Source: JBGOTP01 sp041476545 (GTDB lineage Bacteria > Acidobacteriota > Vicinamibacteria > Vicinamibacterales > CAVVIG01). From it: 5,263 nt of DNA. Below, piece by piece: positions 1 through 4,766 of the stretch. A program made the translations under genes and the position numbers. Within the stretch, counting starts at the first letter, position 1, and every line of letters begins with the position of its first letter. The notes under the pieces were generated by a model, which saw only the letters and a program-made list of their open reading frames with translations, did no database searches and was not told the origin of the DNA. The stretch lies in assembly GCA_041476545.1 (NCBI GenBank), contig JBGOTP010000357.1, forward strand, positions 1 to 5,263. The letters run 5' to 3'.

Positions 1-371
1 CGCACCTCGTATCCGCCCTTCACGGCCCGTTCAACTTTTCCTTCCACCGGAAGGCCGGCGTTGAACGCATCTTCGAGCTGCCGGTCGGTCGCGGCCCCGC
101 GCGCGAGCTTCATCGAGAGTTGCAGCCCTCCCAGCGTCGACACGACCATCGCCTGGATGCGGTCGCCCACGGCCACCTCTAGGACGCCATTCGGATCCTT
201 CAGTTCGGCGATTTCGATGGTGGCCTCGCCCTTGGTGCCGACGTCGACCAATGCCACCTCCGGGCCGATCGCGACGATCGTCCCCTCAATCGTCTGACCT
301 TTCTCGACACGCTTCAGGCGGAATGACGCCTCGAACATCGCGCCGAAATCCTCATCGGACTCGCTCATCAT
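1..371 (-). CDS. S1 RNA-binding domain protein, N-terminal part (ribosomal protein S1-like), cut by window edge
   Basis: The minus-strand frame gives 123 codons before the window edge, beginning MMSESDEDFG. Residues about 1-20 are a short acidic leader. Residues about 22-90 read as an S1 (OB-fold) domain: 'GQTIEGTIVAIGPEVALVDVG' style beta strands, then 'VGDRIQAMVV' and 'GGLQLSMKLA'. A linker 'ARGAATDRQLEDAF' leads into a second S1-like repeat, 'GLPVEGKVERAVKGGYEV', which is cut. S1-domain proteins bind single-stranded RNA, and the multi-repeat members act in translation initiation on the ribosome. This combination of leader, first repeat and linker is familiar from bacterial proteins annotated as S1 RNA-binding or 30S ribosomal protein S1-like. 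Two adjacent in-frame ATGs occur (371 and 368); the first has AGGA seven bases upstream. Whether this is the main rpsA or a paralogue cannot be decided from one repeat, so no symbol is given. Confidence 0.88.
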   Translation of the reverse strand, partial: MMSESDEDFGAMFEASFRLKRVEKGQTIEGTIVAIGPEVALVDVGTKGEATIEIAELKDPNGVLEVAVGDRIQAMVVSTLGGLQLSMKLARGAATDRQLEDAFNAGLPVEGKVERAVKGGYEV

Positions 372-378
372 CGAACGA

Positions 379-382
379 TCCT
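379..382 (-). promoter_or_regulatory. Shine-Dalgarno site of the S1-domain gene
   Basis: On the minus strand AGGA lies seven bases before the ATG at 371 and ten before the ATG at 368. The spacing favours the first ATG. I could not pick out a convincing -35/-10 pair further upstream. Confidence 0.5.
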
Positions 383-768
383 AGTCCGGATCCTGAAGAC
401 GGCACCATCGCCCTTTGACAACGGCCTCGCAAAGAAGGTGTCCATGCCGCGTCAGATCTCGTCTACGACTTCTGTGGTCTACTCATCCACGACTGAGCTT
501 GCCATTCGGACCGCGCGATCGTGCCAAGTCGATACTACCGAGTCGCCACGTCAAGGGCCGGGGGGGGCGCGTCACGAGGGACGTCGCGCGGACGCGCATT
601 GTATCCGAGTAGCCGGACCATCGCGCGCGAGTCGTGAACTGCAAAAAACTTCGTCGCAGGGCGAGCGTGCGCCGCGCAGAAACTGCGAGCGCGCGTCGTG
701 CCGCGCGCGGTTTCCGGCCTGTTTCGCGCGATGCCCTGGAAGGCATGGCGCGTGCCTCATGACATCGC
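383..768. other. Intergenic region between the S1-domain gene and the IS91-like transposase
   Basis: These 386 bases separate two divergent genes. Open frames exist on both strands, but they are arginine/serine-rich translations typical of GC-rich non-coding DNA and match no family I recognise. The stretch must hold the S1 promoter on one side and the upstream (ter) end of the IS91-like element on the other, so the host/element junction should lie here. I could not place it. A run of eight G residues lies at 560-567. Confidence 0.6.
679..714. repeat. GC-rich imperfect hairpin upstream of the IS91-like transposase
   Basis: GAAAC (679-683) pairs with GTTTC (710-714), and GCGCGCG (689-695) pairs with CGCGCGC (702-708) around the loop TCGTGC. 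A five-base bulge on one side faces a single base on the other. The structure ends 54 bases before the transposase start. It could be a sub-terminal structure of the element or a leader-RNA hairpin limiting transposase expression. It could also be chance in very GC-rich DNA. Confidence 0.4.
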
Positions 769-2310
769 GTGTCTCGGCCGTCCATCGCGTACGAACCGCG
801 TCGTCCCGCAGAGATCGCCCTTTACGAGATCGTGCAGGATCATTTTGAGACCTTCCGTGTGCAAGCTGCCAGCCTGCGCGACGGCGAGGGCCTGCCACGG
901 TTCGTCGAGGAGGAATTTCGTGCGTTCCTGCGTTGCGGCTGGCTGGCCGGCGGGTTTGCGCGGTTCCGCTGCGCGTCGTGCGGCCTGGATCGGCTCGTCG
1001 CGTTTTCCTGCAAGGGCCGCGGTTTCTGTCCGAGTTGCGGCGGCCGCCGGATGGCCGAGCGCGCGGCGCACCTCGTCGATGCCGTCCTCCCCGACGTGCC
1101 CGTACGGCAGTGGGTCCTCAGCCTTCCGTACGGCATTCGTTACCAGTTGGCGTGGGACCACGACTTATGCCGCGCGGTCGTCGCCGTGTTCCTCCGCGCG
1201 GTGCTCGGCGCCTTGCGTACTCGTGCGCGCGGGAATGGCGTGGCGGATGGCCGCGGAGGCGCCGTGGCGATCGTGCAACGGTTCGGTGGAGCACTCAATC
1301 TCAACGTGCATGTGCATGCGCTGGTACTCGATGGGGTCTTCGCGAAGGACCGCTCCGGCGTCGTGGGCTTTCATCCCCTCGCTCGCCTCATGGACTTGGA
1401 CGTGGCCGAGGTGCTGGCCACTGTGGAGCCGCGGATCGGGCGCCTGCTCGCGCGGCGGGGCCTTGGGGATCGCGACGATGATGGAGGCGCGCCGGATGCG
1501 TGGGCGGAGGAGGCGCCGGTACTGGCCGGGCTGGCGGCGGCGTCCGTGCGGGGGACTGTGGCGCTGGGGCGGCAACGCGGCGCGCGCATCCCTCGTCTGG
1601 GCGACCCGCCAGAGGAGATCGAGCACTCCGCGCCCGGCCGCTGTCATGCCCAGTCGAACGGCTTCGATCTCCATGCCGGCGTGGTCGTGCCCGCCGGACA
1701 GCGGGCGCGGCTCGAGCGGGTCTGCCGCTACGCCCTGCGCCCGCCGGTCGCCGCGGATCGACTACGCGTGACCGGCGAGGGTCAGGTGGTGTTGCAACTC
1801 CGGCATCGGTGGGTCGATGGCACGACGCACCTGGTGTTCGACCCGGTCGAGTTCCTGGGCCGGCTGGCGGTGCTCGTGCCGCGGCCCCGGGTCAATTTGA
1901 TCCTCTATCACGGGGTGCTGGGGCCACGGGCCGCGTGGCGGTCTGACATCGTGCGGCGGAAGCCGCCAGGGGACCCTGCCGGTGTGGAGGTGACTGAGAC
2001 CTGCTGTGCGGCGCAGACGGGCCAGACCGACGCGTCAGATCCGGTGCAGCGCCAGGCGCGTGGCTATCTCTGGGCGGACCTGATGCGCCGCACCTTCGGG
2101 TTCGACGTGCTGGCGTGCCCGCGCTGCGGGGGGCGCCTGCGTCTGCTGGCGCTCATCGAGCAGGCTGCGGTGATCGCGCGGATTCTCCGGCATCTCGGCC
2201 TGCCTACTGAGATCCCAGAGCCCGGCGCCGCGCGGGCGCCCCCGCTGCCGATGGACTGGCGCGCGCGTCTCCTGGACGACGACTATACGGCATTCGAACC
2301 CTGCTCGTGA
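769..2310 (+). CDS. IS91-family (ISCR-like) HUH transposase, full length, 513 aa
   Basis: This is a rolling-circle transposase that nicks one DNA strand and transfers it through a covalent tyrosine link. The N-terminal zinc-binding transposase domain carries C68xxC71, C81 and C87xxC90 ('FCPSCGGRRM'). The HUH metal-binding motif is H181-V-H183 in 'LNVHVHALVLDGVF'. The catalytic tyrosine is probably Y321 in 'VCRYALRPP'; the position four residues before it is Arg, so this resembles the single-tyrosine ISCR type rather than two-tyrosine IS91. 'YHGVLGPRA' (380-388) and a C-terminal C450xxC453 zinc knuckle also match these elements. The start is GTG: an in-frame TGA lies at 760-762, so no longer N-terminus is possible, and 'MSRPS..Y.PRRP' looks like a family start. 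No good Shine-Dalgarno is visible; GGAAGG lies about 25 bases upstream, too far. No frameshift or internal stop is present. Confidence 0.93.
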   Translation: MSRPSIAYEPRRPAEIALYEIVQDHFETFRVQAASLRDGEGLPRFVEEEFRAFLRCGWLAGGFARFRCASCGLDRLVAFSCKGRGFCPSCGGRRMAERAAHLVDAVLPDVPVRQWVLSLPYGIRYQLAWDHDLCRAVVAVFLRAVLGALRTRARGNGVADGRGGAVAIVQRFGGALNLNVHVHALVLDGVFAKDRSGVVGFHPLARLMDLDVAEVLATVEPRIGRLLARRGLGDRDDDGGAPDAWAEEAPVLAGLAAASVRGTVALGRQRGARIPRLGDPPEEIEHSAPGRCHAQSNGFDLHAGVVVPAGQRARLERVCRYALRPPVAADRLRVTGEGQVVLQLRHRWVDGTTHLVFDPVEFLGRLAVLVPRPRVNLILYHGVLGPRAAWRSDIVRRKPPGDPAGVEVTETCCAAQTGQTDASDPVQRQARGYLWADLMRRTFGFDVLACPRCGGRLRLLALIEQAAVIARILRHLGLPTEIPEPGAARAPPLPMDWRARLLDDDYTAFEPCS

Positions 2311-2314
2311 TCAC
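2307..2314. repeat. Palindrome GTGATCAC, copy 1, at the IS91-like transposase stop codon
   Basis: The perfect 8-base palindrome (10 bases, CGTGATCACG, at 2306-2315) includes the TGA stop of the IS91-like transposase. The same 8-mer recurs at 2535-2542, directly after the stop codon of the convergent IS4-family transposase. Confidence 0.6.
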
Positions 2315-2445
2315 GCCGCGATGGGTCGCCACGCCCGAGGTGTGCCTGCCCACGGTGGTGTTCCCCAGCCAACGCCCAGTGTCCGCTGTTACCCGCACCG
2401 CCAGGGCCGGAACGCCCGTCACAATCCGCGCGGTGACCGTCCGGC

Positions 2446-2489
2446 GTGGCTCATCCGCGCTGTGTCTTGGGGGCGGTCGGGTGGCTCAT
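2446..2489 (+). repeat. Direct repeat GTGGCTCAT, two copies
   Basis: The 9-mer GTGGCTCAT occurs at 2446-2454 and again at 2481-2489, 35 bases apart, in the spacer between the two transposase genes. The second copy falls in the loop side of the stem-loop at 2475-2513. Short repeats next to a hairpin can be transposase-binding sites of an element end, but two copies of a 9-mer alone do not prove that. Confidence 0.4.
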
Positions 2490-2513
2490 AACGGGCCTTC
2501 CGTTGACCCGACC
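2475..2513. repeat. Compound stem-loop between convergent transposases
   Basis: GGTCGGGT (2475-2482) pairs perfectly with ACCCGACC (2506-2513). Nested inside, AACGG (2490-2494) pairs with CCGTT (2500-2504) around a five-base loop. No U-run follows on the plus strand, where the next bases are CGTCTAATCC. The structure lies 165 bases after the IS91-like stop codon and 30 bases from the IS4 stop. Possible roles are the ori-end hairpin of the IS91-like element or a barrier/terminator between convergent genes. Confidence 0.5.
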
Positions 2514-2534
2514 CGTCTAATCCTTCCTTCATAC

Positions 2535-2542
2535 GTGATCAC
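2535..2542. repeat. Palindrome GTGATCAC, copy 2, abutting the IS4 transposase stop codon
   Basis: An identical copy of the 8-mer at 2307-2314. On the minus strand it follows the TAA stop (2543-2545) of the IS4-family transposase without a gap. Confidence 0.6.
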
Positions 2543-3838
2543 TTAAGCGGCCTCCGCGAGGCCCAGCCCGGCCCGTAAGCGGCCGGTGCGGCGATCGCGA
2601 TCCGGGTTCGCGCGTCGTGCGTTCGCGAGTAAATACGCGAGGCCCCGACGGAGGGTCCCGCGCAGACCGACGCCGAGGAGCAACGCGGTGACGAGGGCGT
2701 CGAGGATGTGATGCGCGCACATGGCCACACGACGCGTCGACATCGCCGTCCCTCCCACGCGCTGCGCGGCGTGCGCCAGGAAACGTTTGAGGACCGCGGC
2801 GCACAGGCTCGCCCAGATCAGCCCTTCGGCAATGTGCGCGTTCGCGGTGTCGAACTGATGCAGGTTCGCGTACGACTTCCACTCCTTGAAGCAGAGTTCG
2901 ATCTGCCAGCGAAACCGATAGAGTCGCGCGACCAGGTCCAGCGAGAATGGGGTGCGCGGCAGATTGGTACACAGCCGCGTCATCGCCGCGGCGCGGCCCG
3001 GCAGGACCACGACGCGGAAGCTGACGACGCGGGGCCCACAGGGGAATTCCACATTGAGGTCCACGCGCTGGCCGGCGTGCTGGGCGAGGAGCCGCGACAA
3101 CCGAATGGGCGTCGACACGGTGATGCGCTTCCCCGCGACCCACGCGGCCCGCACCCACGGATCGTAGCTGCGCGTGAGGCGCACGATGAACGTGCCCCCG
3201 TGCGCGGCGACCGCCTCGAAGTACGCCACGCTCGGGTAGCCGCGGTCCGCGAGCAGCAACCGATCGGTCAAGGTCGCGGGATCCGGGAGAAACGGGCGTT
3301 CCGCCGTCGCATCGGGCGCGATCTGCACGCGGCTCACCTCGTCGGCGAACCCGCTGTAGGTGGCGTGGAGTTCGACCGCCGCGGGTTCGATCGTCGTGAA
3401 CCGTCCGGGAAACGTGCCCGATAGCCGGGACTTGAGCGCAAACGACGACCCGTCGTGGATCACGATGTCTGTGAATCGTGCGACGGCCTTCTGGCCGTCC
3501 GGTGTGAGCGTCTGGAGGCGTAACTGGTCGATGAGCCGTGCCAACATCCCGCGCATGAACGTCGCGAACCCGATCCGAGCGAGCCGGTTGTAGAACGCCT
3601 TGTAGGCGACCTCGACCCCATTCTGGTGGTTGAACGCGCGGAGCAGGTCGGCGAGCGATTCGACGCGGCCGCTGCCGAGCGTCGACACCATCGCGAGGAA
3701 CAGTCGATGCGGCGTGACGGTGCGCAGGCGTTGGGCCTGACCGGTGTCGCGCCCGAGTTGATTGACGTCGGCGGCGGCGAGCGCCCGCCCCAGCGTGTGA
3801 CTTAGTTTGGTAAGCTCGGTGGTAGACAAGGTTGGCAA
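2543..3838 (-). mobile_element. IS4-family insertion element (minimum extent)
   Basis: The extent is that of the transposase only. IS4 elements usually have terminal inverted repeats of roughly 15-20 bases and a short target duplication. I compared the 128 bases upstream with the 232 bases downstream and found no convincing pair; the best shared runs were only six or seven bases. The upstream end should lie between 3839 and 3966 if the neighbouring small gene is intact. Confidence 0.5.
2543..3838 (-). CDS. IS4-family DDE transposase, full length, 431 aa
   Basis: This is a cut-and-paste transposase with an RNase H-like fold. Numbered from the TTG start, the first catalytic Asp is D129 ('IVIHDGSSF'), the second D198 ('LLLADRGY') and the glutamate E314. 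The IS4 signature Y-(2)-R-(3)-E-(6)-K is exact: Y307, R310, E314, K321 in 'YRFRWQIELCFKEWK'. The N-terminal ~110 residues ('LSTTELTKLSHTLGRAL' onward) form the helical DNA-binding part, and a beta-rich insertion lies between D198 and E314, as is usual for IS4. The frame is open upstream to an ATG at 3916, giving 457 aa. The TTG at 3838 is preferred because AAAGGAG lies seven bases before it and 'MPTLSTTEL' looks like a natural family start; the extra 26 residues look like leader DNA. All catalytic residues are present with no interruption. It converges on the IS91-like gene. Confidence 0.92.
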   Translation of the reverse strand: MPTLSTTELTKLSHTLGRALAAADVNQLGRDTGQAQRLRTVTPHRLFLAMVSTLGSGRVESLADLLRAFNHQNGVEVAYKAFYNRLARIGFATFMRGMLARLIDQLRLQTLTPDGQKAVARFTDIVIHDGSSFALKSRLSGTFPGRFTTIEPAAVELHATYSGFADEVSRVQIAPDATAERPFLPDPATLTDRLLLADRGYPSVAYFEAVAAHGGTFIVRLTRSYDPWVRAAWVAGKRITVSTPIRLSRLLAQHAGQRVDLNVEFPCGPRVVSFRVVVLPGRAAAMTRLCTNLPRTPFSLDLVARLYRFRWQIELCFKEWKSYANLHQFDTANAHIAEGLIWASLCAAVLKRFLAHAAQRVGGTAMSTRRVAMCAHHILDALVTALLLGVGLRGTLRRGLAYLLANARRANPDRDRRTGRLRAGLGLAEAA

Positions 3839-3845
3839 CGGCAGT

Positions 3846-3852
3846 CTCCTTT
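3846..3852 (-). promoter_or_regulatory. Shine-Dalgarno site deciding a TTG start for the IS4 transposase
   Basis: On the minus strand AAAGGAG is followed by seven bases and then TTG (3838-3836). No comparable site precedes the in-frame ATG at 3916. A weak start codon behind a strong ribosome site is plausible for a transposase held at low expression. Confidence 0.65.
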
Positions 3853-3935
3853 GCTGGTTGGTGTCGCAACCCCAGCATGAGGCTGTCGTTGTCCCTTGTC
3901 GATCCCCCACATGCACCGCCGCTGACGGCTCGCAT

Positions 3936-3965
3936 GGCCCTCGGGGGCCGGCCGCTAAGATCTTA
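3936..3965. repeat. Small GC hairpin and adjoining 10-base palindrome
   Basis: GGCCC (3936-3940) pairs with GGGCC (3945-3949) around TCGG. Six bases further on is the perfect palindrome TAAGATCTTA (3956-3965), which ends one base short of the stop codon of the small acidic gene. The pair sits between that gene and the IS4 transposase. It could be a weak terminator without a U-run, or part of the element/host junction. Confidence 0.3.
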
Positions 3966-3966
3966 C

Positions 3967-4263
3967 CTATGAATCCTTCCTATCGTCCGCCGAAACGGTC
4001 ATCACGCTCGGAATCGGCGTTCGCTCGAGGTGTATGTACTCGGCGAGGAGATCCCCTTCCATCTCCTCGATCATCGAGTCCACAATGGTGAGGTTCATCG
4101 CCTGCATCCCGACGTAAAGATCGTTCAGCAGCGGCAGAGATTTCAGGACCTCGTCGATGCGCGGCCGTTCTTCTTCCTCGCCATCGCTCTCGTCCTCAAA
4201 CTCGATGCCGGACGACAGCTCGGTCTCGGGAGAGTCTTCGGCAGGCTTCTCTTCGTCCGTCAT
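3967..4263 (-). CDS. Small acidic protein of unknown function, 98 aa
   Basis: I do not recognise a family. Residues 1-32 are strikingly acidic (16 Asp/Glu against one Lys) and probably disordered. Residues about 35-75 ('RIDEVLKSLPLLNDLYVG' then 'MNLTIVDSMIEEMEG') look like two or three amphipathic helices, and the tail ends in 'DDRKDS'. There is no signal peptide, membrane segment or cysteine. The ATG at 4263 is the first possible start because an in-frame TAG lies at 4279-4281 on the minus strand. The only ribosome-site candidate is the weak purine run AGAAGAG about 12 bases upstream. The composition is unlike the Arg/Ser-rich translations of non-coding GC-rich DNA, and this supports a real gene. 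It reads toward the IS4 transposase on the same strand, 128 bases away, with no sign of a shared operon. A partner-binding or acidic regulatory role is conceivable but not shown. Confidence 0.65.
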   Translation of the reverse strand: MTDEEKPAEDSPETELSSGIEFEDESDGEEEERPRIDEVLKSLPLLNDLYVGMQAMNLTIVDSMIEEMEGDLLAEYIHLERTPIPSVMTVSADDRKDS

Positions 4264-4395
4264 TTCAGATCTACTCTTCTACTCTGCGCGTCGGGGTGGC
4301 GGCGATCAAGCCCCTCGGCGCGCGTCCTCAATTCGGCGGGGCGAGAGCCAAACCCGCCCTTCAGAGTGAATTAGCCAGGGACCCAGACGAGGGCG

Positions 4396-4584
4396 TCAGC
4401 GCTTCAAACCGATCCGTAGACGCCGCGCGCGATCCCTGAAAACCAGCTCGCCGCCTTCGAGGATGTTGCACACCAGGGTGCGGATCGGCTTGCCGACACA
4501 GCCACTAAACGCGTCCGAACTTCGCGTCAGGATCAGCCGGGTCGGATAGACAGAGCACAATTTGATGGGTTGCAGGTTAAAGAA
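4396..4584 (-). pseudogene. Possible remnant of a protein-coding gene, C-terminal end only
   Basis: Between a TGA at 4585-4587 and the TGA at 4396-4398, the minus strand gives 62 open codons with no ATG and only alternative starts deep inside. The translation ends in '..GKPIRTLVCNILEGGELV' followed by 'FRDRARRLRIGLKR'. About three quarters of third positions are G or C and the residue mix is protein-like, unlike the Arg/Ser/Pro-rich shadows nearby. It may be the tail of a decayed gene, or a chance open frame. I do not recognise a family. Confidence 0.22.
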
Positions 4585-4615
4585 TCAAGGCGGCCGTCAA
4601 AAAGTGGCGCCCGAG

Positions 4616-4653
4616 TTGTGGAACGGTTTGGGTTTACGTTGCCTCCACAAACC
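4616..4653. repeat. Two overlapping, mutually exclusive short inverted repeats
   Basis: TTGTGG (4616-4621) is complementary to CCACAA (4645-4650), and GGTTTG (4625-4630) is complementary to CAAACC (4648-4653). The right arms overlap, so only one pairing can form at a time. The site lies about 115 bases before the DUF218-like start codon. Six-base stems are weak, and chance is a fair explanation. Confidence 0.25.
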
Positions 4654-4755
4654 TTGAGAGTGGCACGAGCGCTGCGCCAGGGCATCCCCGTTACCGAAAA
4701 TAAACAAATGGTCCCAAGGCGGACGGCGCGGTCGTGTGCCTTCAAACTGTGCGCT

Positions 4756-4760
4756 GGAGG
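4756..4760 (+). promoter_or_regulatory. Shine-Dalgarno site of the DUF218-like gene
   Basis: GGAGG is followed by six bases (TTGCGC) and the ATG at 4767. This is near-ideal strength and spacing and fixes the start codon. Confidence 0.75.
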
Positions 4761-4766
4761 TTGCGC

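Larger units (their letters stand above)
769..2513 (+). mobile_element. IS91/ISCR-like rolling-circle insertion element (minimum extent)
   Basis: The element is recognised from its transposase. The extent runs from the transposase start to the end of the stem-loop downstream of it, and the true left end must lie further upstream. IS91-family elements lack terminal inverted repeats and make no target duplication. They carry an ori end downstream and a ter end upstream of the transposase, so the boundaries cannot be read off by simple repeat matching. The stem-loop at 2475-2513 is in the right place for an ori-end structure, but that assignment is inference. Confidence 0.55.
4264..4766. other. 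Intergenic region between the small acidic gene and the DUF218-like gene
   Basis: About 500 bases with no recognised gene. It separates two divergent genes and so should contain both promoters. Visible items are a minus-strand frame at 4396-4584 that may be a remnant, overlapping short inverted repeats at 4616-4653, and a relatively AT-rich patch around 4690-4710. I found no convincing -35/-10 pair. Confidence 0.55.

Noticed and set aside
560..567. A run of eight G residues as a possible phase-variation tract.
   Set aside because: It lies in non-coding DNA well away from any start codon. No gene would be switched by slippage, and it may reflect sequencing or local composition.
438..848. Open frames on both strands between the S1-domain gene and the transposase.
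   Set aside because: They are Arg/Ser-rich translations with no motif, typical of stop-poor GC-rich DNA. They also run into the transposase gene.
698..1771. A 357-codon plus-strand frame overlapping the IS91-like transposase.
   Set aside because: It is a shadow frame rich in Arg, Ser, Trp and Ala, with no recognisable motif. It disappears when the HUH transposase frame is accepted.
2307..2546. A 79-codon plus-strand frame in the spacer between the transposases.
   Set aside because: There is no ribosome site, the start overlaps the transposase stop, and the translation is not protein-like. The stem-loop and repeats explain the region better.
2708..3424. A 238-codon plus-strand frame opposite the IS4 transposase.
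   Set aside because: It is antisense to a confidently identified transposase and consists of low-complexity Arg/His/Glu-rich sequence.
2460..3905. Possible IS4 terminal inverted repeats sharing TGGGGG near both ends.
   Set aside because: Only six bases match, and the flanking bases do not align. This is too short to call in GC-rich DNA.
2529..3935. A 468-codon minus-strand open frame overlapping the IS4 transposase.
   Set aside because: It is the neighbouring reading frame of the transposase on the same strand, and its translation is extremely Arg/Pro/Gly-rich. The other frame carries all the IS4 catalytic motifs.
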